From Betaproteobacteria bacterium (GTDB lineage: Bacteria > Pseudomonadota > Gammaproteobacteria > Burkholderiales > SG8-39), in assembly GCA_016195915.1 (NCBI GenBank), contig JACPYS010000016.1:1-64000 (forward strand): 64,000 nt of DNA, given 5' to 3'. Shown piece by piece: positions 46,198-53,944 of this stretch. The stretch's first letter is position 1, and every line of letters begins with the position of its first letter. Both the position numbers and the translations under genes were made by a program. The notes below the pieces were generated by a model. It saw only the letters and a list, made by a program, of their open reading frames with translations. It did no database searches and was not told the DNA's origin.

Positions 46198-47976
46198 TTA
46201 TCCAGGGCCACCGGCACCGCCCGGGCCCATGCCGGCGCCGCCACCCATGGCGCCAGGGCCGCCGGGACCCTTACCGCCGAAATCGCCGCCACCCGGCCCC
46301 TTCCCGAAACCTCCCCCCTTCATGCCGAACCCGCCCGGCCCTTTTCCGCCGAAGCCGCCGCCCCCGCCAGGTCCCTTTCCGGCGAAATCGCCACCTCCGC
46401 CGCCGGGACCCATTCCCGCAAAGCCCTCCGCCCCGGGTTTCGGCCCCATGCGCTGCAACTTGCGGTATTGCTCCGTGACGATCGGGCGGCGAACCTTGTC
46501 CGGCGCCACCCAGCGATTCAGCTTAAGCTCGACCCGCCCGCCGGGCAGCTTCGTGTAACCCTCGCCTTCGATGACGAAACAGTCGAACGTGCCCGCAGGG
46601 ACGGTGATGTTCTCGCGGCGCGCAATGCGAAACTCGAATTCCGTTTCGTCCGCTCGCCCCGAGGGACCGATGATGCCGAATCGAGTCGACCACTTCTTGC
46701 CGATGGCGTATTCGATCGGCGAATCCTGCCGCGGCGTGAAGCGCTTGCCGTCGGGCATCTTCACGGTGTTTCCGAGCCGGTCCAGGATGAACGTGCCGTT
46801 GTTGAACAGCACTTCGCCTTCGGTAATGCCCGTCACGGTGGTGCTGTATCTGCGGATTTCCGCGCGCGTTTCGCGATTCAGGCTGACATAGCCGTAACTG
46901 TCGCCGGTCTTGAAGTTCGTGTCTGCCGGCACGTAGCCCTGTGTGAATGGATTACCTGCGGCCGAAGCAATCTGGATCCTCTTCTCGCCCTGCTTCGCGA
47001 GCACTTCGTCGAGCCGCAACTGTGCGAGCTCGGAGAACTGCCCGCTTGGGAAGCGGCGCAGGAATTCCTCCAGCGGCGCGGGCGTCATGGATAGTTTGAT
47101 CTTCTCCCACAGTGCAAGCTCTTCCTCGAACTGCTTGTCCTTTTCCGCTTCGCTAGGCGCCTGCAGGTTCTTCGGCGGGATGAACCAGAAATCGTCCTCG
47201 AGCGAAGTGCTCTCCCAGGGAATCTGCGCGCCATTCGATTTCACGCGCACAGCCAGGCGCACGCGCTTGAACACGTCTTCGACTTTCGCCTCGGGAACCT
47301 TCAGCTCCCTCAGCAGGTTTTCCGTGTACAGGCCGTTCGCGCCATCGCCGTCGCTCGCCACGTTCCCCGGGCTCGTCGCATACGCGAGAATCGTGCTCTG
47401 CGGCGCGTCCATCTGCGATAGGCCCTTGTGGTCCACTCCCTTCAAGTTCCCGAACGGGTTGTCGCGGCAGGCGTCCAGGATGATCACGTTCATCGGGTTT
47501 GCGGCCTTCGTGAGGCCATCGAGCAGGCTGTTCACCTCCACGCCCTGCTTCTGAATATCGCCAATGGTGTCGATGTCGGCGTCCACCGGCAGCATGTAGT
47601 TGCGCCACGCGAGCTGAATGCCGTGTCCGGCGTAGTAAAAGAGACCCACGCATTTTTTCGCGGCGAGCGTCTGCACATAGGCCTGCACCGCGGCGGCCAT
47701 GTCCGCCTTGCCTGCGTCCATCTTAAGCGTTACCTCGAAACCGGATGCTCTGAGCGCATCGCCGATCGCTTTTGCGTCATTGGCCGGGTTCTTCAGCGGT
47801 GCTTCCTTGTACTTGCTGTTGCCTAGCACCAGCGCGACCTTCGGCGCGCGCAACAGCTTCATCGTGCCTTCGGACTGCGCCCAGACCCAGGCATAGGGCA
47901 ACGGGATAAAAAGAAGCGACCCGGCCGCGATTCCGCCTCCCAGCACCCGGCGGCGGGTGAAACTGATTCCGCTCAT
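46198..47976 (-). CDS. Tat-exported caspase-like protein 3 (C14) with glycine-rich C-terminus
   Basis: This 592-residue protein is the first gene of the caspase operon. The signal FTRRRVLGGGIAAGSLLFIP fits a twin-arginine motif. The C14 domain carries His118 (YYAGHGIQ) and Cys170 (ILDACRDNPF), both intact. The linker LEEFLRRFPSGQFSELAQL and the beta-rich domain with VPAGTFDCFVIEG follow as in its paralogues. After VRRPIVTEQYRKLQ it gains an 83-residue Gly/Pro/Lys-rich tail (residues 510-592) ending in TAA. GGGAGGAGGGG before the ATG supports the start. A hotdog thioesterase gene lies 64 bp upstream on the same strand. Confidence 0.9.
   Translation of the reverse strand: MSGISFTRRRVLGGGIAAGSLLFIPLPYAWVWAQSEGTMKLLRAPKVALVLGNSKYKEAPLKNPANDAKAIGDALRASGFEVTLKMDAGKADMAAAVQAYVQTLAAKKCVGLFYYAGHGIQLAWRNYMLPVDADIDTIGDIQKQGVEVNSLLDGLTKAANPMNVIILDACRDNPFGNLKGVDHKGLSQMDAPQSTILAYATSPGNVASDGDGANGLYTENLLRELKVPEAKVEDVFKRVRLAVRVKSNGAQIPWESTSLEDDFWFIPPKNLQAPSEAEKDKQFEEELALWEKIKLSMTPAPLEEFLRRFPSGQFSELAQLRLDEVLAKQGEKRIQIASAAGNPFTQGYVPADTNFKTGDSYGYVSLNRETRAEIRRYSTTVTGITEGEVLFNNGTFILDRLGNTVKMPDGKRFTPRQDSPIEYAIGKKWSTRFGIIGPSGRADETEFEFRIARRENITVPAGTFDCFVIEGEGYTKLPGGRVELKLNRWVAPDKVRRPIVTEQYRKLQRMGPKPGAEGFAGMGPGGGGGDFAGKGPGGGGGFGGKGPGGFGMKGGGFGKGPGGGDFGGKGPGGPGAMGGGAGMGPGGAGGPG
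46201..46449 (-). repeat. Glycine-rich low-complexity coding repeat
   Basis: It encodes repeated FGGKGPGG-like steps (GKGPGG occurs four times) at the C-terminus of caspase 3. Neither paralogue has it. It sits exactly between the conserved RK.. helix and the conserved ERxEL tail, so it is an insertion or repeat expansion. Confidence 0.85.
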
Positions 47977-48040
47977 CGCCCCTCCTCCCAAAGGAACGTT
48001 TTCGAAACTCTATCTCAGCTGCGACTGGAGTGGAAAGTAT

Positions 48041-48955
48041 TCATCCGCGTTCCGCCGCCTGCGCGCCCGACACGAGGTACGGAAGCATGCGCAAGCGGAG
48101 GTCCTCCGGTACAGGTGCGGCGCGGAAGTTCTCGCGCGACACCATGCACACGCACCAGGCGGCGCGCAGCCGGTCCTCGCCGCCGCCGCGGCAGGCGATC
48201 GCGAGTTCGATCGAACTGCGCCCGATGCGCGTGACCCACAGGTCGAGCTCGAGCATTTCGCCCAGCCGGCAGGCGTGCAGGAATTCCACGCGGACCGCGA
48301 CTGACGGAATGCTCAGCTTGCGCGCTCCCATCAGTTCCGGACCCCAGGGACAGGCGAGCGGTTCGGCGAACCAGTCCTCCAGCGCGACGTTGAACAGGTC
48401 GAAGAAGCGCGCGAAGTAGACGATGCCGCCGGGATCGCAGTGGAAGTAGCGCACGCGCTGCGGCGAGCGAAAGGCGCACGCCGGGGCCGCACCGGGCAAT
48501 TGCAGCTGCGTCCATGCCGAGCCCTGCGGCAGCGGCGGCTCGGGGGCGATGAACTTTTCCGCGCGCGCGCGCAGCGCATCGGGAATGGCGACGGAGCGAA
48601 AACGATCCAGCGAAACCATCACCGTGCGGTGGCGCAGCCGCATGCGCTCTTCGCCCCCGGCCTTGACCAGGACCGTCATGTCGATCGAGCTGCGGCCGAT
48701 GCGCGTGACGTGGAGTTCGAGCGCGATTTGCTCGCCGAAACGGAAGGCGCGCCTGAAGCGGCCGTCGGTGGTCACCACCGGATTGCCCATGCGATGGCGC
48801 ATGTGAAACTCGCCGAAGGGCATGCCCAGTTCCGTCTCGAACCAGTCCTCGACCGCGGCATTCAGAAAATCGAACACGTGAGGGAAATACAGGATTCCCG
48901 CCGGGTCGCAATGCGAAAAGCGGATCTTGCGCGGGTAAACGAATGGGGCGCTCAT
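48041..48955 (-). CDS. Tandem hotdog (4HBT) acyl-CoA thioesterase
   Basis: This 304-residue cytoplasmic protein is made of two fused hotdog domains. Domain 1 starts KIRFSHCDPAGILYFPHVF; domain 2, near residue 160, starts RVRYFHCDPGGIVYFARFF. Both carry the catalytic Asp of the 4-hydroxybenzoyl-CoA thioesterase/YbgC type and the later VTRIGRSSI block. Hotdog proteins normally dimerise, and here one chain would form the dimer by itself. The substrate is an acyl- or aroyl-CoA of unknown type. It precedes the caspase operon by 64 bp; whether they are co-transcribed is unclear. Confidence 0.9.
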   Translation of the reverse strand: MSAPFVYPRKIRFSHCDPAGILYFPHVFDFLNAAVEDWFETELGMPFGEFHMRHRMGNPVVTTDGRFRRAFRFGEQIALELHVTRIGRSSIDMTVLVKAGGEERMRLRHRTVMVSLDRFRSVAIPDALRARAEKFIAPEPPLPQGSAWTQLQLPGAAPACAFRSPQRVRYFHCDPGGIVYFARFFDLFNVALEDWFAEPLACPWGPELMGARKLSIPSVAVRVEFLHACRLGEMLELDLWVTRIGRSSIELAIACRGGGEDRLRAAWCVCMVSRENFRAAPVPEDLRLRMLPYLVSGAQAAERG

Positions 48956-48970
48956 CGATCTTTCAAACGC

Positions 48971-49001
48971 TTGTTCGCCGTGGTGGGCCGCATCATACAA
49001 T
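48971..49001 (+). promoter_or_regulatory. Promoter placing the DMT carrier gene on a leaderless transcript
   Basis: TTGTTC (48971-48976) and TACAAT (48996-49001) are separated by 19 bp. The ATG at 49008 lies 6 nt after the -10 box, so transcription should begin at or next to the start codon. No ribosome-binding site is present. Confidence 0.5.
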
Positions 49002-49007
49002 CCCGCA

Positions 49008-49892
49008 ATGGCGCTCGCCCGGACCCCGGCCAGCGCGCGAGCCGCGCGCGGACTCCTGCTCGCGCTTGCCGCGGGCGTGATCTTCCAGTGTCTCAACGTG
49101 ACGGTGAAGCAGCTCGCGCACGAGCTGCCTCCAATGCAGGTGGCCTGGATGCGCTGGATCAGCGGCATCCTGTGCATCGCACCGTTCGCGCTCGCCTCGG
49201 GCTTCGCCGGCGTGCGCACGGCCGACCTGCGGCTGCACGGCCTGCGCGCGCTGCTGCACTCCGGCGGCTACGCGCTCTGGTACTCGGCGGTGGCGCTGAT
49301 CCCGCTTGCCACCACCGCGGCGCTGTCGTTCACGGGGCCGCTGTTCGTCACGCTGGGTGCGGTGCTGTTCCTCGGCGAGCGCGTGCGCCGCTCGCGCTGG
49401 GTCGGCGTCGCCGCCGGATTCGCCGGCGTACTGGTGATCCTGCGTCCCGGGATGGTGGAGATCGGCGCAGGGAGCCTGATGATGCTCGCTTCCGTTCCGC
49501 TCATCGCGGGCTCGAACCTCATCGCCAAGGTCGTGGTCGGGCGCGACACGCCGGTGCAGGTGGTGTTCTGGCAGAGCGCCCTTGGCGCGGTAATCTTCAC
49601 ACCGTTCGGCCTGTGGCTGTGGCAGGCGCCGGGTGCGATGCAGATGCTGCTCGCGTTGCTCGCCGGGTTCTTCGGCACCGCAGGCTATTTCCTCATGACC
49701 TGGGCTTACCGCCTGCTCGACATTTCCGCGCTCCAGCCGCTTTCGTTCCTCGGTATCGTCTGGGCGTCGCTCTTTGACCTCGTGTTCTTCGGGCACACCG
49801 CGGATGCCTGGACCTTTGCCGGCGCGGCCATCGTGGTGGCCGCCACCACGGGCATCGCGCACCGCGAGATGGCGCGTTCGCGAGCAGGGTAA
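49008..49892 (+). CDS. DMT-superfamily transporter, EamA type
   Basis: This 294-residue inner-membrane protein has ten hydrophobic segments arranged as two EamA repeats. FQCLNVTVKQLAHELPPMQV in the first repeat is typical of the S-adenosylmethionine/permease-like (YdcZ-RhaT relative) branch, and ALSFTGPLFVTLGAVLFLGE and LSFLGIVWASLFDLVFFG are the repeat-specific helices. The substrate is unknown. It is divergent from the thioesterase gene by 52 bp and followed by a DUF488 gene on the other strand. Confidence 0.88.
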   Translation: MALARTPASARAARGLLLALAAGVIFQCLNVTVKQLAHELPPMQVAWMRWISGILCIAPFALASGFAGVRTADLRLHGLRALLHSGGYALWYSAVALIPLATTAALSFTGPLFVTLGAVLFLGERVRRSRWVGVAAGFAGVLVILRPGMVEIGAGSLMMLASVPLIAGSNLIAKVVVGRDTPVQVVFWQSALGAVIFTPFGLWLWQAPGAMQMLLALLAGFFGTAGYFLMTWAYRLLDISALQPLSFLGIVWASLFDLVFFGHTADAWTFAGAAIVVAATTGIAHREMARSRAG

Positions 49893-49912
49893 TTACAGCG
49901 GAACCGAGGGAC

Positions 49913-50299
49913 TCAGAGAAGCTTCGCCCCGCGTTCCTTCAGCAGTTCGCGAAGGATGGAGCGATGACAGCGCGACTCGATTTCGCAGTAGCAGCCGACT
50001 GAAAAGTTGGCGTGCTTCGACAGCGTGGCGAGCAGGTCGATGCTGCGCGAGGCATCGCCCGCGTTCATCTCGGCGCGATATTTTCTGGCAAACGCGGCCC
50101 AGCGCGCGTCGGTGTCCGCTTCCAGACCCAGCTTCATGGTTTCGAGGCTCGGCGCGAGGTTGGGATACCAGAGGTCGTACCAGTTCTGGCTGGCGAATTG
50201 AGTTTTCGGCACGCCCCGGGGTGGTCGCCGCACCGTGCCGATCCGCGGTCCTTCACCCGGTGTCCGCTCCGTTCCCAGTCTGACGACGCGAATGGCCAT
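49913..50299 (-). CDS. DUF488 family protein
   Basis: This 128-residue cytoplasmic protein of unknown function belongs to DUF488 (short YeaO-type form). The fingerprints are the N-terminal IRVVRLGTERTPGEGPRIGT, a WYDLWYPNLAPS segment and the C-terminal CYCEIESRCHRSIL, with cysteines and a His in the position proposed as a reactive site. No neighbour suggests a function; it lies between a carrier and a hydrolase gene with separate orientation. The start is the first ATG and gives the expected family length. Confidence 0.85.
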   Translation of the reverse strand: MAIRVVRLGTERTPGEGPRIGTVRRPPRGVPKTQFASQNWYDLWYPNLAPSLETMKLGLEADTDARWAAFARKYRAEMNAGDASRSIDLLATLSKHANFSVGCYCEIESRCHRSILRELLKERGAKLL

Positions 50300-50352
50300 C
50301 TATCGTCTCCTCTTTCTTACCACTTCCGCGGCTGTCGCCGCATCATTACGCG

Positions 50353-51444
50353 TCACCGGCTTTCCACGCGCTTCAGGAACGCGTTGATCGCAGGCACTGC
50401 CTTGCCGATGTGAACAGCGCTGCCGATATGCCCCAGGGGCGATGAAAAGGTAAACAGGTTCGCGCCCTTGATCCCGGCGGCGATCGGCTGCAGACCTTCC
50501 TTCGGCGGGAACAATTCATCCTCGTCCACCCCGACCACCAGCACCTCCGCTTGCACCTGCGGAAGTTTCGCAGTCACGTTATAGACCGCCATCGCGTTGT
50601 TGCGCCAGACGATGTCGTTGGCGTCCATCTTGTCACTGCCCAGCCCCGCGTCGGCCAGTCCCTTGAGCGCCTGTTCCTCGGTCCTGAACTGCGTCCTGTA
50701 GTACTCGGCGCCGAAGTACCAGAGATAGGTACCCATGAAGGCCCTGCGCATCGCCTCCTTCGGCTGTTCCTTGTAATCGCCGTCCCGATACGCCGGGTCG
50801 GTCGTGATCGTGTACGACATCACGCCGAAGATGCCGAGGTTGCGCCCATCGGCCCGCAGGCTCGCGGCGATCGGAACCGCCCAGTCCATCATGTCCGGAT
50901 ACTGCGTGATCCACTGCAGCGTCTGGTAGCCGCCCATGCTGATGCCCATCACCCCCGCGAGCCGCTTGATACCGAGCCCCTCGGTCACGAGCCGGTACTG
51001 GGCGTTGATCATGTCCCCGACCGTGTAGCGCGGAAATTTCGCGCCCATTCCCGACACCGATGGAGACGACGAACCGGGGCTGCCCAGCGCGGTCGGAAAG
51101 ATGATGAAGTATTTCTGCGGATCGAGCGGTTTGCCGGCGCCGACGAGATCCTTGGCGAGCGCCACCGTCTGTGCGTAGTTGCCGCTCCAGCCGTGCGGGC
51201 TGACGACCGCATTGGCAATGTTGCCGTCGATGTCCTTCCTCGGCTCGCCGAGCGTTGCGTATTCGACCACCATGTTCCTGATCGACTGGCCCGATTCGAG
51301 CACGAATTCGTCGACCTTGAAGTACTTCGGCTCGAGCTTGATGCCCTGCGCGCACGCCGCGGTTGCGGCGAGCAGCAGGTACACCGCGGCCGTGACGAAG
51401 GCAAGCAAACGCGTTGTTGGCGTTTGAAGCTTCTCCTGACTCAA
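50353..51444 (-). CDS. Exported alpha/beta hydrolase, homoserine O-acetyltransferase-like
   Basis: This 363-residue MetX-like alpha/beta hydrolase has a Sec signal (LLAFVTAAVYLLLAATAACA), so it is periplasmic and not a true methionine-pathway MetX. The nucleophile elbow is GVMGISMGGYQTLQW (Ser in GISMGG), the catalytic Asp is likely in VVGVDEDELFPP and the His in SPLGHIGSAVHIGK. The start is uncertain: a TTG at 51444 gives a normal signal peptide; ATG 51516 would add 24 odd residues and overlap the ParE remnant. The 5' end therefore lies at a rearrangement joint. Confidence 0.82.
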   Translation of the reverse strand: MSQEKLQTPTTRLLAFVTAAVYLLLAATAACAQGIKLEPKYFKVDEFVLESGQSIRNMVVEYATLGEPRKDIDGNIANAVVSPHGWSGNYAQTVALAKDLVGAGKPLDPQKYFIIFPTALGSPGSSSPSVSGMGAKFPRYTVGDMINAQYRLVTEGLGIKRLAGVMGISMGGYQTLQWITQYPDMMDWAVPIAASLRADGRNLGIFGVMSYTITTDPAYRDGDYKEQPKEAMRRAFMGTYLWYFGAEYYRTQFRTEEQALKGLADAGLGSDKMDANDIVWRNNAMAVYNVTAKLPQVQAEVLVVGVDEDELFPPKEGLQPIAAGIKGANLFTFSSPLGHIGSAVHIGKAVPAINAFLKRVESR

Positions 51445-51523
51445 AACTCGGCCGCACGCGTCGATAGAACGACGCGCCCTTGTTGAAGTCGGCAGCGGTC
51501 GATGGGTGAAACTCAATCTTCAT
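51440..51523 (-). pseudogene. Truncated RelE/ParE-type toxin
   Basis: The ATG at 51523 overlaps the antitoxin stop (ATGA) and opens MKIEFHPSTAADFNKGASFY, the standard N-terminus of ParE toxins. After about 25 residues homology ends and the frame runs on antisense-like through the MetX-like gene. A full toxin has about 95 residues, so this one is dead. Confidence 0.72.
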
Positions 51524-51759
51524 TCCGCCGTGTCGCGGGTGCGACGGCGAAAATCCTCATGACCAAGCGCAGTGGTCTGTCCGGATTCAATCTCCGCGTC
51601 GCGCTCTCGCGCCAAGGCAATACCTTCGCGGTCCGCATCGGGATCGGAGAGCCACGCATTCGCTTCCTCCAGGCTTTCCCATGCCGAAAGCGCCAACCGC
51701 TCGCGGTTGCGGGGCGGCAAGCGCAATAGCTCTGCTTCAAGTTGATCGATGCTGCTCAT
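51520..51759 (-). CDS. Addiction-module antitoxin (Unstab_antitox type)
   Basis: This 79-residue acidic helical protein has the family pattern LEAELLRLPPRNRERLALSA followed by WESLEEANAWLSDPDADREG, typical of short 'putative addiction module' antitoxins that pair with ParE toxins. The start at 51759 matches the family N-terminus. The partner toxin, overlapping by 4 bp, is truncated, so the antitoxin is an orphan. From 51760 to 51893 I see no gene. Confidence 0.78.
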   Translation of the reverse strand: MSSIDQLEAELLRLPPRNRERLALSAWESLEEANAWLSDPDADREGIALARERDAEIESGQTTALGHEDFRRRTRDTAE

Positions 51760-51893
51760 AGTCCAAAGTGTAGCATCGCGGAAGCCACGAACCGAGTTCA
51801 TGCCCTCCCTCACGGATGCACGTGACGCAACGCACGACTTGGCGGTCAACGCCTGCCATCCGCCGACGGCCGATTCGCGCGCGCTATGGCACT

Positions 51894-52877
51894 CTATCGG
51901 ATCACTTCGTCCGCCCGCACCCGCAACGATTGCGGAATGGTGATGCCGAGCGCCTTGGCGGTCTTGTCGTTGATGATCAATTCGTATTTTGTGGGCTGCT
52001 GGATAGGGAGATCGGCAGGGTTGGCGCCCTTCAGAATGCGGTCGACGTAGGTTGCACTGGTCCGCCAAAGCTCGCGCAAATCGAGGCCGTAGTACAACAG
52101 TCCCCCGGCCTCCACGAACCGCCTGGGAATGCCGATACTGGGAAGCTTGCGCTCGAGCGCGACACGGATGATCGACTCCATGTGCGGTGCGAAAATGGCA
52201 TCGGTCACCACATACAGCGCTTCCGGACGACCGCGCAGCACCATGTCGATCGCGAAGTCCTCGGGACGGCGGATGTCGACATAGTGAATAGCGATACCGA
52301 GCGCTCCGGCAGCGCGGTCGGCATACGGCTTGAAAACCTGCAATCCGGGCGCGTCAGGATTCCAGATGATCGTGATGCGCGACGTGCGCGGCGCGGCGGC
52401 TTTGACGATCTCGACCATCTTGCCGGCGATCTCGGGCTGGTTGTACGTCGTGCCCGTGACGTTTCCACCGGGCCGCGCAAGGCTCGTTACGAAACCCGCC
52501 TCGACCGGATTTGAGACGCCCAGCATGACGATTGGAATGCTGCGCGTTGCCTGCAAAGCCGCCGCCACTGCGTAGCTCGGCGCTGCGACGATCAACGCGG
52601 GCTTCAGGGCGACGAGTTCCCGAGCGAACGTAGTGAGTCTCTCGACGACTCTATCGGCGAAGCGCCTTTCAAACAGCAGGTCGCGACCTTCGACATAGCC
52701 AAGTTCATTCAGCCGTGTCGTGAACTCCTGCATCACCAATCTGCTAAGAGGGTCACTTTCTGCGAAAAGCGACAGCCATCCGATGCGCCGAGGTTGTTTG
52801 ACAGGTTGCGCCGGTACGCGCGAGGCCGCGAGCATCGCCCAGGAGCCCGACGCAAGAATCAGCGCACGGCGCTTCAT
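51894..52877 (-). CDS. ABC transporter substrate-binding protein (ABC_sub_bind)
   Basis: This 327-residue periplasmic binding protein of the TrpX-like ABC_sub_bind family has a signal starting MKRRALILASGSW. Family blocks are PRRIGWLSLF, NELGYVEGRDL, IPIVMLGVSNPVEAGFVTSL, ARPGGNVTGTT and VDRILKGANPADLPIQQPT. The ligand is unknown. It overlaps the next binding-protein gene by 4 bp. No permease or ATPase gene is nearby, so it must share a transporter encoded elsewhere or act as a sensor. Confidence 0.9.
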   Translation of the reverse strand: MKRRALILASGSWAMLAASRVPAQPVKQPRRIGWLSLFAESDPLSRLVMQEFTTRLNELGYVEGRDLLFERRFADRVVERLTTFARELVALKPALIVAAPSYAVAAALQATRSIPIVMLGVSNPVEAGFVTSLARPGGNVTGTTYNQPEIAGKMVEIVKAAAPRTSRITIIWNPDAPGLQVFKPYADRAAGALGIAIHYVDIRRPEDFAIDMVLRGRPEALYVVTDAIFAPHMESIIRVALERKLPSIGIPRRFVEAGGLLYYGLDLRELWRTSATYVDRILKGANPADLPIQQPTKYELIINDKTAKALGITIPQSLRVRADEVIR

Positions 52878-53848
52878 TGAATTACCTCGTCGGCACGAAC
52901 CAGTACGGATTTCGGGATGGAAATGCCGAGGGCCTTGGCGGTCTTGAGGTTGACGACCAGATCGAACTTGGTCGGCTGCTCGACCGGAAGCTCGGCGGGT
53001 TTCGCTCCCTTGAGGATGCGGTCAATGATCGCGGCAGTCCGTCTCACCAACGCAGCCTGGTCCTGCGAATAGGAGATCAGCCCTCCCTCAATCACTAGAA
53101 GCTTCGCTGTGTACACCGCTGGCAAACGCTGGCGCGCGGCAAACTCGATCACGCGCGCCCGATGCAAAACAATCGCGCCCGTCGGAACCACGTAGAGCGC
53201 ATCCGGACGCGTCCGAGCGATAACGGTGAAAGCAGTTTCCACCTCCTCCAGGGTACGGACCGGCAGCAATGTCAGGCGGATTCCCATCGCCTCGGCTGCG
53301 CGTTCGGTAGCGCGAATATACAGTTTCATTCCTGGGAATTCGGGCTCACCCAGGATCGTTATCCGAGCGACGCCTGGCACGGCATCGCGGAGTACCTCGA
53401 GGATCTTCCCCGCCGTCTCGGGTCCCTGGAGCGTAGTGCCGGTGAGGTTTCCTCCCGGGCGCGCGAGGGACGCGACGAGCCCGGTCTCCACCGGCGCCAT
53501 GGCGTACACCATGACGATCGGAATCGTCGAAGTCGCGCGCTTCGCGGCCAGGATCTCCGGATTTAGAAAAGCGACGATGAGATCGACTTTCTTCGCCACC
53601 AGATCGGCGGCAAGACCGGGGAGTCGATCCTCCCGACCTTCCGCGAACCGGTAATCGAACGCGATGTTCCGGCCCTCCTCGTATCCTAGCTCACGCAGCG
53701 CAGCGGAAAGCAGGGCAAATCTCTCCGGCAGCGGAATCGCCTGCGATAGGATGCCGATCCGGTGCGCCTTCCTGGCCGGCTGCGCCCAAGAGGCGAGCGG
53801 CGCGATGCCAAGGGCAACCAGTGCAACTCCCGCGTCACGCCTGTCCAT
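52874..53848 (-). CDS. ABC transporter substrate-binding protein, second copy
   Basis: This 324-residue paralogue of the preceding gene lies immediately upstream with a 4 bp overlap. It has a signal MDRRDAGVALVALGIAPLAS and the family blocks HRIGILSQAIP, RELGYEEGRNIAFDYRFAEG, ARPGGNLTGTTLQGPE and IDRILKGAKPAELPVEQPT. The two proteins are clearly diverged, so they probably bind different ligands. The gene pair has no ABC permease, a pattern known for this and the Bug/TctC families in betaproteobacteria. Confidence 0.9.
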   Translation of the reverse strand: MDRRDAGVALVALGIAPLASWAQPARKAHRIGILSQAIPLPERFALLSAALRELGYEEGRNIAFDYRFAEGREDRLPGLAADLVAKKVDLIVAFLNPEILAAKRATSTIPIVMVYAMAPVETGLVASLARPGGNLTGTTLQGPETAGKILEVLRDAVPGVARITILGEPEFPGMKLYIRATERAAEAMGIRLTLLPVRTLEEVETAFTVIARTRPDALYVVPTGAIVLHRARVIEFAARQRLPAVYTAKLLVIEGGLISYSQDQAALVRRTAAIIDRILKGAKPAELPVEQPTKFDLVVNLKTAKALGISIPKSVLVRADEVIQ

Positions 53849-53944
53849 CGGATTTCCTTCCGGTCATCGCGAAGCCGCCTGCCACCGGGCTCGTTGAGCG
53901 GAGCACCCGGACAACGCTAGGCCGATCGCTAATCCACTCCCATG

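Noticed and set aside
46184-46558. Proline-rich frame on the plus strand
   Set aside because: It is the reverse complement of the glycine-rich tail of caspase 3, not a separate gene.
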